From positions 62,001 to 126,000 of the forward strand of contig JAXDZV010000030.1 in the NCBI GenBank assembly GCA_034086705.1: a stretch of 64,000 nt of DNA, given 5' to 3'. Positions 17,072 through 26,863 of this stretch are shown here, one piece after another. The position numbers and the translations under genes are program-made. The DNA is from UMGS1225 sp034086705 (lineage in GTDB: Bacteria; Bacillota; Clostridia; Oscillospirales; CAG-272). Positions within the stretch are counted from its first letter, which is position 1, and each line of letters begins with the position of its first letter. Under the pieces are notes generated by a model, which ran no database searches, was not told where the DNA came from, and saw only the letters and a list, made by a program, of their open reading frames with translations.

Positions 17072-17944
17072 ATGTTTCTCTCAGAATATTTGAAAAACGA
17101 AAAACCAAGCCTTTCTTGTGAACTGTTTCCTCCCAAGGAAGGGGCATCGCTTTCCAATGCAAAACAGATTGTTGAAAAAACTGCCGCGCTGCACCCCGCT
17201 TATATCAGCATAACCTATGGAGCAGGCGGCGGCACACGCGATTTTACAACAGAGCTTGCCGCACATTGCCTTGCTTGCGGAGTACCTTCATTGGCACACT
17301 TGACTTGTGTGCTTTCTGACCGAAGCTCTATCCGTGCTGCGCTTTCGGCGCTGCGTGCCGCAGGTATTGTAAACATTTTGGCGCTGCGCGGCGATGTGCC
17401 GCACGGTTATACCGACGATCCAACGCCTGTTTACCGCCATGCAAGTGATTTGATGGATGAAATCACGGCATTCGGCGGTTTTTGCATCGGCGGTGCATGC
17501 TATCCGCTGGGACACCCCGAAGCCGAAAATGCAGAAAAAGATATCACGTATCTCAAATGCAAAATTGAGCACGGCTGCCGCTTTTTCACAACACAAATGT
17601 TTTTTGACAATGCCGTATATTATCACTTTTTGTACCGTTTGCTGACACATGGCATTGATGTCCCCATCGTTGCCGGCATCATGCCAATTACCTCTGCCGC
17701 GCAACTGCAGCGTACCGCACATCTCAGCGGCGCACCGCTTCCTCGACGCTTTTTGGCACTGGCAGAACGCTTCGCGGACAACCCGCGAGCTATGCGGCAA
17801 GCAGGCATTGCATATGCAACCGAGCAAATCATTGACCTCTTTGCAAACGGTGTAAACCATGTACACCTATATACGATGAACAAGCCCGACGTTGCACAGG
17901 AAATCTTCAACAATCTCTCAGATATATACATTCCGGAGGTGTAA
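17072..17944 (+). CDS. metF: 5,10-methylenetetrahydrofolate reductase
   Basis: 290 residues of the MetF TIM-barrel family. The substrate/FAD motif CELFPPK lies at the N-terminus, with ITYGAGGGTRD, LAHLTCV, ILALRGDVP and FFTTQMFFDN following in order. It reduces methylene-THF to methyl-THF, the methyl donor used by the MetH encoded immediately downstream. The ATG at 17072 follows AAGGAG. The metH GTG begins one base after its stop, so the two are tightly coupled. Confidence 0.93.
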   Translation: MFLSEYLKNEKPSLSCELFPPKEGASLSNAKQIVEKTAALHPAYISITYGAGGGTRDFTTELAAHCLACGVPSLAHLTCVLSDRSSIRAALSALRAAGIVNILALRGDVPHGYTDDPTPVYRHASDLMDEITAFGGFCIGGACYPLGHPEAENAEKDITYLKCKIEHGCRFFTTQMFFDNAVYYHFLYRLLTHGIDVPIVAGIMPITSAAQLQRTAHLSGAPLPRRFLALAERFADNPRAMRQAGIAYATEQIIDLFANGVNHVHLYTMNKPDVAQEIFNNLSDIYIPEV

Positions 17945-17945
17945 T

Positions 17946-20360
17946 GTGAAACCAAAACTCACCGAATGTCTTGGAAAAGCGCCGCTCTGCTTTGACGGTG
18001 CGATGGGAACACTTCTGCAAAACGAAGGGCTTGCAGCAGGCGAATGTCCTGAGCTTTGGAATTTGGAACATCCGCAAAGTATCTTGCACATCCACCATCG
18101 CTATGCCCAGGCAGGCGCCATTTTGCATAAAAGCAACACCTTCGGTGCCAACACCTTCAAATTTCCAAAAGATGCTCCATTGGAGAAAACGGTGCAGGCG
18201 GGTGTACAGCTTCTTCTGCAAGCCGTGCAAGACACAGGATATGTAGCGCTGGATCTGGGCCCGACAGGTCAGCTGTTTCAACCGTACGGCGTTTTAACCC
18301 CGGACAGTGCAGCAGACGCCTTTCGGCCGGCACTGCGGGCCGGCGCACAAGCAGGCGCAGATTTTATTCTGTTTGAAACTTTCTCCAATCTGTATGAAGC
18401 CAAAGCAGCTCTGCTTGCCGCCGCAGAAGAGACAGCTCTGCCTGTTTTTATTAGTTTTACCTTTGCAGAGAACGGGCGTTTACTCGATGGCGCAACCCCG
18501 GCATGCTGTGCATTGCTGGCAGAATCGCTGGGCGCTGCAGCCGTGGGCATTAACTGTGGATTTGGCCCAGAGCAAATGCTACCGCTTTTACAGCAAATGC
18601 GTGCACAAACCACCTTACCGATCTTTTGCAATGCAAACGCCGGCCTGCCGATACAAAAAGACGGCGCACTGCAGTATGCAATCACCCCAAAACAGTTTGC
18701 CAACGCCTGCATTGGCCTTGTCGACGCAGGCGCAGCGGCACTTGGCGGATGCTGCGGTACGGATCCGGACTATATTTGTGCACTCAGCGAAGTTCTCCAA
18801 AACCGTACAGTTTCGACAACAACAACTTGCGAAAAACTACCGCTGCGCATTTGCTCAAAAAAGAAGCTTGTCAGCTTCGATGCCCAAACTGTTATCATCG
18901 GAGAAAGGCTAAATCCGACAGGAAAGCCAAAGATGCGTCAGGCACTTACCGATGCAGACGATGCATATCTATGTACTGAAGCTATCCGCCAAGCACAAGA
19001 CGGTGCGGCGGTGCTGGATGTCAACGTTGGAGTACCCGGCATAGATGAAACGGCCACCATGGCTCATGTCATCTCCCTCTTGCAACAGGTAACAGATCTG
19101 CCGCTGCAAATCGACACCTCCGATCCGGCGGCTGCTGCACAAGCAATGCGCCTGTACAATGGGGTACCCTTGCTCAACTCTATCAACGGAAAGGAAGAAA
19201 GCCTCTCCGTTATGCTTCCCCTACTGCAAAAATACGGCGGTGTCGCAGTGGCTCTGCTTTTAGACGAAAAAGGCATCCCGCAAACAGCCAAAGAACGGTT
19301 GAACATTGCTGAACGCATCCTGGAACGTGCAAAAGCGTACGGTATTGGAAAAGAACGCCTTCTTTTTGACGCACTGACACTTTCCGTTAGTACCGGTGCT
19401 GCAAATGCAGAGATCACATTGGAGGTTGTCCGTACACTTGCAGCACGCGGCTGTTACACCGTTCTCGGAGTTTCCAATATATCATTCGGTATGCCAAATC
19501 GGCCGCTTCTTAACGCGGCATTCTTGCTGCGTGCCATGGAAAACGGGCTCTCTGCCGCCATCGTTAACCCAGCTTGTGTTCCCCTGATGGAAGCGTACCA
19601 CGCCGCGTGCGCCTTATACGGAAACACAAATGGGATTCGGGAATACATCGCCTTTGTCCAAACACAGGCCTTCCCGCCTTCTACCCCTGCAAAACAGAGC
19701 ACTTCCTATACCGTGCCGAGCGATCCTCTGCAGGACGCAATCGAGCGAGGCATTTCCGAAATAGCGTTACCCCTTGCAAAAAAAGCACTAAAAACGACCG
19801 AACCGGTTGATCTGATTCGTAGCACGCTGATTCCCGCGCTGGAGAGAGTCGGTCGTAATTTTGAGACAGGGAAAATTTTTCTCCCCGAATTGATGCAAAG
19901 CGCTGAATGTGCCGCCGCCATCTCCGCGCTCTGCCGCGCGCATATGCCCGCCCAACAGACAGCACAACGTCCTGAGATTCTACTTGCGACAGTACAGGGA
20001 GATGTGCACGACATCGGCAAAAACATCGTGCGGACTGTTTTGGAAAGCTACGGATATGCTGTCTTAGACCTCGGCAAAGATGTTGCGCCGCAGGCAATTC
20101 TACATGCAGTTTTAGAACAGCACATTTCTCTTGTTGGGCTAAGCGCATTAATGACCACCACTGTACCTGCCATGGAAGAAACCGTCAAACTGCTCCATGC
20201 GCAGGCGCCTTTCTGCCGTGTCATGGTTGGCGGCGCTGTCCTTACAAAGGACTATGCAGATCAAATCGGAGCAGATTATTATTGTCACGACGCCATGGAC
20301 GATGTAAAGGTTGCCAAAGAAGTTTTGAAAACGCATGAGAAACAGCCGCATATCTGCTGA
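17946..20360 (+). CDS. metH: B12-dependent homocysteine methyltransferase lacking the activation domain
   Basis: 804 residues. In order: the homocysteine domain (about 1-290) with zinc Cys204 in GINCGFGP and Cys269-Cys270 in GGCCGT; the pterin (methyl-THF) domain (about 310-580) starting VIGERLNPTGK; the helical cap; and the B12-binding Rossmann domain with the cobalt-ligand His688 in GDVHDIGKN. The AdoMet-binding reactivation domain of the ~1,200-residue enzyme is absent, which is common in anaerobic clostridia, where a separate reactivator can serve. The start is GTG 17946, with GGAGGT five bases upstream. It makes methionine from homocysteine. Confidence 0.92.
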   Translation: MKPKLTECLGKAPLCFDGAMGTLLQNEGLAAGECPELWNLEHPQSILHIHHRYAQAGAILHKSNTFGANTFKFPKDAPLEKTVQAGVQLLLQAVQDTGYVALDLGPTGQLFQPYGVLTPDSAADAFRPALRAGAQAGADFILFETFSNLYEAKAALLAAAEETALPVFISFTFAENGRLLDGATPACCALLAESLGAAAVGINCGFGPEQMLPLLQQMRAQTTLPIFCNANAGLPIQKDGALQYAITPKQFANACIGLVDAGAAALGGCCGTDPDYICALSEVLQNRTVSTTTTCEKLPLRICSKKKLVSFDAQTVIIGERLNPTGKPKMRQALTDADDAYLCTEAIRQAQDGAAVLDVNVGVPGIDETATMAHVISLLQQVTDLPLQIDTSDPAAAAQAMRLYNGVPLLNSINGKEESLSVMLPLLQKYGGVAVALLLDEKGIPQTAKERLNIAERILERAKAYGIGKERLLFDALTLSVSTGAANAEITLEVVRTLAARGCYTVLGVSNISFGMPNRPLLNAAFLLRAMENGLSAAIVNPACVPLMEAYHAACALYGNTNGIREYIAFVQTQAFPPSTPAKQSTSYTVPSDPLQDAIERGISEIALPLAKKALKTTEPVDLIRSTLIPALERVGRNFETGKIFLPELMQSAECAAAISALCRAHMPAQQTAQRPEILLATVQGDVHDIGKNIVRTVLESYGYAVLDLGKDVAPQAILHAVLEQHISLVGLSALMTTTVPAMEETVKLLHAQAPFCRVMVGGAVLTKDYADQIGADYYCHDAMDDVKVAKEVLKTHEKQPHIC

Positions 20361-20392
20361 GAATTTTGTGCAGGTATAATACATGTGAAATA

Positions 20393-20438
20393 AACCGGTC
20401 GATTGCGCTGCATACAGCCAAAACGACCGGCTTTTCAG
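20393..20438 (+). terminator. Terminator after metH
   Basis: CCGGTCG (20395-20401) pairs with CGACCGG (20424-20430), with a smaller internal helix in the loop, followed by CTTTT. It lies between convergent genes. Confidence 0.65.
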
Positions 20439-20466
20439 TTTAAAGTGTAAAATGTATTGTGTTCCT

Positions 20467-21456
20467 TCATACCTCCGGTTGTGTAAGTTGCCAATCGTCA
20501 CCGTGATAATGCGAAGTTCCATATGTCAACAAAAGGTCAACAACTTCATACAGTTGTGTACGAAACGGAGAATCCGCCGCTGCTAATCCCGCATACACCC
20601 GCTCCTTTTGCCATAAAGATGACGGCTCAAAGAGATATTCCAGCAAAATGCGGTCTCGCACGGTACAAAACAAACCAACTGCCTCTGCCTCAATCAAAAA
20701 CTGCTCAATTTGTGCACAAAAAGATGCCGGATAGGCTGGATCAATATCTTCCCGCATCGGAGCATTGCATAAGTACCAATAGTATGCACGCCAAAGTGCG
20801 GCCTGCTCCGTTCCGCGTGGTGTCAGTACCAACACAAATCGGCGATCTCTTTTTTTACGTGCGAACAAACCTCGCCGTACAAGCTGCGCAGTCAGTGCGC
20901 GATCAATTCGGTCCAATGCGTGTTGGGCCGTTCGAATATGCCGTGCAGCATACTCGCAAAATGCACGCAACCTGATCTGTTCCGCTCCCTTTGCAGCACG
21001 GCCAAACATCCAAACAAGCTCTTTTTCGTATGGCTCGAGCTCTCCCACAATCGGCTGTGCCGGCAGTACCAGCACTGCTTCATTTTGCTCGATGCGAATA
21101 CGCATAACCCCACGACGATCTAAATCCAACAGCATCGCACTGATTGCTCCTCGTCTGGCATTTCTTTCTCCGAGCAAACCCGCCCCCTCAAAAAGTCTGG
21201 CAACCTCCCCGCTGCTCAAATCCGACGGGCGAACCGGAATTCTCTCCTCCAAACGCGGCGGTCGCCCGCTATGCAAAACATACCGACACCGCTCTGCCAA
21301 AATTCTCTCCGTTCGAAGTGCAGGCCGCGCAAACAGAATACCCATACTAAGCAATATTCCAATAATGACTGCTGCGGGAACTGACCACAAAGCGGTCAGA
21401 ACAACAACTGCACACGATGCAACTGTCTCGCCGATCAGTATCAGCCAATACAGCAT
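20467..21456 (-). CDS. DUF2207-like membrane protein, cytoplasmic part only
   Basis: 329 residues. Two hydrophobic helices in the first ~45 residues are followed by a cytoplasmic region with segments typical of the C-terminal half of DUF2207 proteins: RPSDLSSGEVARLFEGAGLL, then ISAMLLDLDRRGVMRI, LEPYEKELVWMFG and a helical domain. The large extracellular N-terminal domain usual in that family is missing. The function of the family is unknown. It has a GGGGGGAAGG site just before the ATG and stands alone, convergent with metH and divergent from ftsH. The family call is from general resemblance. Confidence 0.55.
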   Translation of the reverse strand: MLYWLILIGETVASCAVVVLTALWSVPAAVIIGILLSMGILFARPALRTERILAERCRYVLHSGRPPRLEERIPVRPSDLSSGEVARLFEGAGLLGERNARRGAISAMLLDLDRRGVMRIRIEQNEAVLVLPAQPIVGELEPYEKELVWMFGRAAKGAEQIRLRAFCEYAARHIRTAQHALDRIDRALTAQLVRRGLFARKKRDRRFVLVLTPRGTEQAALWRAYYWYLCNAPMREDIDPAYPASFCAQIEQFLIEAEAVGLFCTVRDRILLEYLFEPSSLWQKERVYAGLAAADSPFRTQLYEVVDLLLTYGTSHYHGDDWQLTQPEV

Positions 21457-21644
21457 ATCCTTCCCCCCGCAATATTGTTTTTTATTTGGTTCAGCCGGAG
21501 CGAACCTTTCTAAAACAGAAACACTTCACACAATTTCTACAAACATGTGTAGTATAGCATACATAAAACCATTTTGCAAGTGCAGCATATCTGTATAGCA
21601 GATACACGTTTTCTCTCCGTTCACAAATTCTTTCTGATTTTCGG

Positions 21645-21673
21645 TTGATTTTTCCGAAAAATGATGTTAGCAT
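21645..21673 (+). promoter_or_regulatory. Putative ftsH promoter
   Basis: TTGATT and TAGCAT are separated by 17 bp, ~80 bp before the ftsH start. The -10 box is weak. Confidence 0.4.
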
Positions 21674-21752
21674 GAGCGCAAGTGTACGCAGGATTACGCA
21701 GAATATTTAGAGGGTACTTCTCATACAAACCCTTTCAGAAAGGAATAATTCT

Positions 21753-23564
21753 ATGAATGAAGTCAAAAAGCCAAAAAAACCTTTGATCTTTTACTATTGC
21801 ATCGCTTTGGCGGTAATTCTTGCATTGAATCTGCTCGTAGTACCCGCATTGCAGCAATTACGCATCAGAGAAGTTGATTACGGCACCTTTATGTCAATGA
21901 CGGAAAACGGGGAAATCAGTGAAGTGCAAGTGGAAAGCAACCGCATTCTTTTTACGGACAAAGACGGAAAAATTATTTATAAAACTGGGCTGATGGACGA
22001 TCCGAACCTCACGCAGCGTCTGTACGATTCCGGGGCAAAGTTCTCCAGCGAAATTGTGGAACAGATGTCTCCCATTCTCTCTTTTTTGCTTAGTTGGGTT
22101 GTGCCTATTCTGATCTTTTTTCTGCTGGGGCAGTTCCTTTCCAAAAAACTGATGCGGCGTGCCGGCGGCGACAACTCCATGATGTTTAATCTGGGTAAAA
22201 GCAATGCTAAAGTCTATGTGAAATCTTCCGACGGAATCAAATTTGACGATGTGGCCGGAGAAGACGAAGCGAAAGAAAATCTGGCGGAAATTGTCAGCTA
22301 TCTGCATAATCCGAAAAAATATGAAAGTATCGGTGCTTCCATGCCAAAAGGTGTTTTACTCGTCGGCCCTCCCGGCACCGGTAAAACCATGCTTGCAAAA
22401 GCAGTAGCAGGTGAAGCAGATGTTCCCTTCTTTTCCATGTCCGGTTCCGAATTCGTTGAAATGTTTGTCGGCATGGGCGCTTCTAAGGTTCGAGATTTAT
22501 TCAAACAGGCAAAAGAAAAAGCCCCCTGTATCGTATTCATCGATGAAATTGACGCCATCGGGCAAAAGCGTGACGGACGTTTAGGCGGCAACGATGAACG
22601 CGAACAAACCCTGAATCAACTTTTAACAGAAATGGACGGTTTCGGCGGTAATACCGGTGTTATCATTCTGGCTGCTACAAATCGCCCGGAATCTTTAGAC
22701 CCTGCACTGACACGTCCCGGTCGCTTTGACCGACGCGTCCCCGTGGATTTGCCCGATCTCAAAGGCAGAGAAGCCATTTTACGCGTGCACGCAAAAAAAA
22801 TCAAGCTGGAAAAAAATATTGATTTTGAGCGAATCGCGAGAATGGCATCCGGTGCATCCGGTGCAGAACTTGCCAACATTATCAACGAAGCAGCGCTGCG
22901 CGCTGTACGCGATGGCAGATCCGAAGCTACACAAGCTGATCTTGAAGAAAGCATTGAGGTCGTCATCGCAGGATATCAAAAGAAAAATGCTATCCTGACA
23001 GATCGTGAAAAGATGATTGTCGCCTATCACGAAATCGGTCACGCGCTGGTCGCAGCGAAACAAACCAGCTCTGCACCGGTGCAAAAAATCACAATTATTC
23101 CACGCACTTCCGGGGCACTTGGATACACATTGCAGGTTGAGGAAGGAAACCACTATCTTATGAGCCATGAAGAGCTGGTCAATAAAATTGCAACGCTGAC
23201 AGCGGGCCGAGCAGCGGAGGAACTTGCGTGCAAAACGGTAACAACCGGTGCCTCCAATGATATTGAGCAGGCGACCAAACTCGCTCGTGCAATGATCACC
23301 CGGTACGGTATGAGTGAAAGCTTTGGTATGGTTGCTTTGGAAACCGTAACCAATCAGTATCTCGGCGCAGATACTTCCCTTGCCTGCTCCGCTAAAACGC
23401 AGGATGAAATCGATACACAAGTCATTGCGCTCATCAAACAGCAGCATGAAAAAGCAACTGAAATTCTAACACAGAATCGGCAAAAACTGGACCTCTTGGC
23501 ACAACACTTGTATGAAAAAGAAACCATCACAGGAGAAGAATTCATGCAAATTCTCCTTTCGTAA
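21753..23564 (+). CDS. ftsH: ATP-dependent zinc metalloprotease FtsH
   Basis: 603 residues. Two transmembrane helices (about 11-31 and 105-125) flank a small extracytoplasmic domain. The AAA domain has Walker A GPPGTGKT (residues 205-212), Walker B IVFIDEIDAIG and the SRH region ATNRPESLDPALTRPGRFDR. The protease domain carries the zinc motif HEIGH (His426, Glu427, His430) and the third-ligand region SNDIEQAT. It degrades misfolded membrane and regulatory proteins at the inner face of the membrane. AGAAAGGA precedes the ATG. It is somewhat shorter than the B. subtilis enzyme at the C-terminus. Confidence 0.95.
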   Translation: MNEVKKPKKPLIFYYCIALAVILALNLLVVPALQQLRIREVDYGTFMSMTENGEISEVQVESNRILFTDKDGKIIYKTGLMDDPNLTQRLYDSGAKFSSEIVEQMSPILSFLLSWVVPILIFFLLGQFLSKKLMRRAGGDNSMMFNLGKSNAKVYVKSSDGIKFDDVAGEDEAKENLAEIVSYLHNPKKYESIGASMPKGVLLVGPPGTGKTMLAKAVAGEADVPFFSMSGSEFVEMFVGMGASKVRDLFKQAKEKAPCIVFIDEIDAIGQKRDGRLGGNDEREQTLNQLLTEMDGFGGNTGVIILAATNRPESLDPALTRPGRFDRRVPVDLPDLKGREAILRVHAKKIKLEKNIDFERIARMASGASGAELANIINEAALRAVRDGRSEATQADLEESIEVVIAGYQKKNAILTDREKMIVAYHEIGHALVAAKQTSSAPVQKITIIPRTSGALGYTLQVEEGNHYLMSHEELVNKIATLTAGRAAEELACKTVTTGASNDIEQATKLARAMITRYGMSESFGMVALETVTNQYLGADTSLACSAKTQDEIDTQVIALIKQQHEKATEILTQNRQKLDLLAQHLYEKETITGEEFMQILLS

Positions 23565-23642
23565 GTTCCAGATACTCTTTTCTGCGTTTGTTCTCCGCGC
23601 GAATCCGAAGAATCCGCAAACGACATACTCAACAAATTCCCT

Positions 23643-23714
23643 AAGGCGGCTTGCTTACCGTCCAAGCGGTTGCATTTGCCCATAGCAGTGCAGCCGCCTT
23701 TTTGTTTTGTTTCT
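23643..23714 (+). terminator. Terminator after ftsH
   Basis: AAGGCGGCTTGC (from 23643) can pair with GCAGCCGCCTT (to 23700) around a ~35-nt partly structured loop, followed by TTTTGTTTTG. Confidence 0.6.
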
Positions 23715-24190
23715 TTCCTTTTCAGCAGCCGATATTTTTCCCCTTTGTAAATTGATTTACATTGATTGCAGCCAAACTACTTACCCCCCTTCTTGTGCTT
23801 GCAGACTCAATTTGCGATACGTGGAAGAACAGCCCGCCCGTCTGCAAAACGTATCCGTTATAAAATCGTGCCTTGAAATTATTTATCTCCCCTGCGGTCA
23901 GACGGAGCACGTGGGAAACATGTTCTGTGTTACAAATCAATGGTATCACATAGTCACAACCCAGATGTATACAACAGACATTTCCGATGCTGCTCCATAC
24001 CGATACTTTATGATCTCGGATGCGGCATAATATAGACCACAAAAAGCCGGAATATGATAAAGTGACAGGCACTATAAAACATTGTTCCCCAAGCAACGAA
24101 AACCGCATTTTGCATATTGCTACATCAATTCTTTGCTTGGGTCACATAGCCATGTGATACATGCAAAATTTTTACCGTTTTTTCAAAAAA
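23715..24190. other. Gene-free stretch before the Ile T-box
   Basis: About 475 bp with no convincing gene. Short frames exist on both strands but lack ribosome sites and recognisable motifs. One inverted repeat stands out: CCCAAGCAA (24088-24096) with TTGCTTGGG (24133-24141), separated by 36 bp. I cannot say whether it holds an RNA, a decayed gene or spacer. Confidence 0.4.
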
Positions 24191-24193
24191 ATC

Positions 24194-24222
24194 TTGACAG
24201 GAGCAAGTCAGCGTGCTAAAAT
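24194..24222 (+). promoter_or_regulatory. Sigma-A promoter of the Ile T-box unit
   Basis: TTGACA and TAAAAT are separated by 17 bp; transcription should start near 24229. Confidence 0.8.
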
Positions 24223-24228
24223 GTAGAA

Positions 24229-24498
24229 AATCGAACAAATAATAACGGCAATGACGAAGACGGTCGAAGCGTTTTGTTTGCAGAGAGTCGGCGGTAGGTG
24301 CAAGCCGATAGCGATCCCTTCACAGACCCATCCCTTCCGAGCCGGGAGGCTGAAGTACATACAGTAGGCTCTCTCCGTGAGGCTGCGTTAAAGCACAGGG
24401 CTTGTTAGAGCTCGATGAGCGGCGTTTTTTTACGCAATTTTGAGTGGTACCGCGGGTTACACCCGTCTCAAAGAATTTTGAGACGGGTGTTTTTTATT
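24229..24498 (+). promoter_or_regulatory. T-box leader, specifier AUC (Ile)
   Basis: The leader has the stem I distal motif (AGAGAGTCGGCGGTAGGTG, 24282-24300), the T-box core TGGTACCGCGG (24445-24455) and a terminator hairpin ACACCCGTCTCAAA/TTTGAGACGGGTGT plus a T-run (24459-24498). The closing stem below the specifier loop looks like GAAG/CTTC, which leaves ATC at 24330-24332 in the specifier position, one base before the stem, as in the other three leaders here. The following base is C rather than the usual purine, so CCC is a less likely alternative. TGGT matches a tRNA with discriminator A. Uncharged tRNA-Ile should favour read-through into the ligase gene. Confidence 0.85.
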
Positions 24499-24530
24499 TG
24501 TCCGACACAAAAAGAAGGAGATTCAGCAAA

Positions 24531-26807
24531 ATGAAGCAAGATGCATGGCAGCAGCAGGAAATTGCAAAGCGGATCAAAGAGATGCGCGAGGTAGCCGGCC
24601 TCTCCGTAGAAGCAGCAGCACAGGCATGTGATATGGCACCACTCGAGTATCTTGCCTATGAAAGCGGACAGACAGATTTTCCGTTTTCTTTTCTGCACAA
24701 ATGTGCACACATGTTTGACATTTCCATCACAGACCTTTTGCAGGGAGACAGCCCGCGTTTGTCATCCTACACCGTCACACGGAAAAACTGTGGGCAGTTA
24801 ACCGCGCATGAAGATGGCATCACGATCAGTAATCTGGCACCAAAATTTCGTGACAAGCTTGCAGAACCATACTGGGTTCGTTACGAATACCGGGAAGAAA
24901 TGCAACATCGTCCGATTGAACTGGATACACACTCCGGGCAGGAATTTGATTTGGTTTTGCATGGTTCGCTGCGTGTTTGTGTCGGTGGGCATGAAGAAAT
25001 TTTGCAAGAAGGTGACAGCATCTTCTACAATTCTTCCACGCCGCACGGCATGATCGCAATCGGTGGAGAAGACTGTCTTTTCCTTGCTGTGGTACTACCG
25101 GGCGAAAAAACAGAAGAACCCATCGTTCGCCAGAGCGTAGTGTCTGCTGCACGTACGGAGGAACTGACAATCGGCCGTTTTGTCAGCTGCACAGAAGACG
25201 AAAACGGTACCCTCACAAAACTTACTTTTCAAAATGAAAATCGCTTTAACTTTGCCTTTGACATTGTCGACGCTATCGCAGACAAAACACCAGATAAACT
25301 TGCGTTGCTGCATCTGGACCGTGAAAAGCGAGAACAACATTTTAGCTTTTCCGATATGAAAAAGCGCTCTGCGCAAGCGGCAAACTATTTTAAATCTTTG
25401 GGGATTCGACCAGGAGACCGGGTCATGCTTGTGCTGCGACGGCAAGCACAGTTTTGGCCGGTCATTCTCGGATTACATAAGCTTGGCGCAGTCGCTATCC
25501 CAGCAACAGACCAGCTATTGGAAAAAGATTATGCCTACCGCTTTGCCGCCGGAGAAATCGGTGCAATTGTATGTACAGCATTCGGTCATGCAGCTGCAGA
25601 AGTTGACAAAGCGCAAGATGCAACAGGGCACTCCCTTCAGAAAATATTAGTTGGGGAAGGAACTGACAGCGCCGTGCGCGCCGGCTGGCACGATTTCAAC
25701 ACAGAATCCATTTTGTTCAGCACGCATTACGCACGTACCGAACAAACCCCCTGTGGCGATGCCCCAATGCTGATGTTTTTCACATCCGGCACCACCGGTT
25801 ATCCGAAAATTGCCCAACATTCTTACAAATATGCGCTGGGACACTATGTAACTGCAAAATACTGGCACGGTATCCGTCCAGGCGGTTTACACCTGACGGT
25901 CTCCGATACCGGATGGGGAAAAGCACTTTGGGGCAAGCTGTATGGGCAATGGATGTGTGAAGCAGCGGTCTTCGCGTATGACTTTGACCGTTTTTCTGCC
26001 GAAGAACTACTTCCGATGTTTGCAAAATACCACATCACTACCTTCTGTGCTCCCCCCACCATCCTGCGGATGATGATTCGCGACAATTTAAAAGATTACG
26101 ATTTTTCTTCTGTGCAGCGTGCAACCGTTGCCGGGGAAGCGCTGAATCCGGAAGTATTTCGTATTTTTCTGGAACAAACCGGGCTTTCTCTGGCGGAGGG
26201 GTTCGGGCAAACGGAAACAACATTGACAGTAGCCAATCTGGTTGGGCAACCCTGCAAAATCGGCTCTATGGGACGCCCCGTTCCCGGCTGGAGCCTTGCA
26301 TTATTGGACTCGGATGGCAAGCCGGTTGCTGTTGGTGAAACAGGAGAAATCGTTGTAGATGTTTCAAACAGCCGTCCCTGCGGCCTGTTTTTAGGGTATT
26401 ACAACGATTCGGAAGCAACAGAACGTGTCTGTCACGACGGATTCTATCACACGGGGGATCTTGCATGGCAAGATGAAGACGGCAATTTGTTTTATGTTGG
26501 ACGCGCTGACGATGTGATTAAATCTTCAGGGTACCGCATCGGGCCATTTGAAATTGAGAGCGTAATCATGGAATTACCTTATGTTTTAGAATGCGGTGTA
26601 ACTGCAGCCCCCGACCCGCTGCGTGGGCAAGTTGTTAAGGCATGTGTGGTGTTAACTGCAGGCAGACAGCCATCGGAAGAATTGAAAAAGGAAATTCAAA
26701 ACTACGTCAAGGCACGCACCGCTCCCTATAAATATCCCCGGATTGTGGAATTTCGTTCAGAACTGCCAAAAACGATCAGCGGAAAAATCAAGCGAAATGT
26801 GCTATAA
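24531..26807 (+). CDS. XRE-cupin-acyl-CoA ligase fusion (Ile T-box controlled)
   Basis: 758 residues with three modules. Residues ~8-65 form an XRE-type helix-turn-helix (IKEMREVAGLSVEAAAQA...YLAYESG). Residues ~85-190 form a cupin (THSGQEFDLVLHG, then GDSIFYNSSTPHGM), the pair resembling a complete PuuR-type regulator. Residues ~230-758 form an AMP-dependent acyl-CoA ligase with FTSGTTGYPK (Thr418), GFGQTETT, GYRIGPFEIE and the catalytic Lys in TISGKIKRN. The ligase part, including SDTGWGKALWGKLYGQW, resembles medium-chain ACSM/MACS enzymes that accept C4-C6 acids. The ATG at 24531 follows AAGGAG. The Ile T-box suggests 2-methylbutyrate as substrate, the precursor of isoleucine by reductive carboxylation. 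Substrate and DNA binding are inferred. Confidence 0.85.
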   Translation: MKQDAWQQQEIAKRIKEMREVAGLSVEAAAQACDMAPLEYLAYESGQTDFPFSFLHKCAHMFDISITDLLQGDSPRLSSYTVTRKNCGQLTAHEDGITISNLAPKFRDKLAEPYWVRYEYREEMQHRPIELDTHSGQEFDLVLHGSLRVCVGGHEEILQEGDSIFYNSSTPHGMIAIGGEDCLFLAVVLPGEKTEEPIVRQSVVSAARTEELTIGRFVSCTEDENGTLTKLTFQNENRFNFAFDIVDAIADKTPDKLALLHLDREKREQHFSFSDMKKRSAQAANYFKSLGIRPGDRVMLVLRRQAQFWPVILGLHKLGAVAIPATDQLLEKDYAYRFAAGEIGAIVCTAFGHAAAEVDKAQDATGHSLQKILVGEGTDSAVRAGWHDFNTESILFSTHYARTEQTPCGDAPMLMFFTSGTTGYPKIAQHSYKYALGHYVTAKYWHGIRPGGLHLTVSDTGWGKALWGKLYGQWMCEAAVFAYDFDRFSAEELLPMFAKYHITTFCAPPTILRMMIRDNLKDYDFSSVQRATVAGEALNPEVFRIFLEQTGLSLAEGFGQTETTLTVANLVGQPCKIGSMGRPVPGWSLALLDSDGKPVAVGETGEIVVDVSNSRPCGLFLGYYNDSEATERVCHDGFYHTGDLAWQDEDGNLFYVGRADDVIKSSGYRIGPFEIESVIMELPYVLECGVTAAPDPLRGQVVKACVVLTAGRQPSEELKKEIQNYVKARTAPYKYPRIVEFRSELPKTISGKIKRNVL

Positions 26808-26863
26808 GATGACGCTGTTGCCTGCGAAGATTTCTCCATTTTCTCTAAAAAGTAATTTTCCAG

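Noticed and set aside
16777..17267. Minus-strand frames opposite metF and the GH13 end
   Set aside because: Antisense to two well-supported genes, with no ribosome sites.
23722..24108. 128-codon minus-strand and 107-codon plus-strand frames in the gap after ftsH
   Set aside because: No ribosome sites, no recognisable motifs, and atypical composition; treated as non-coding.
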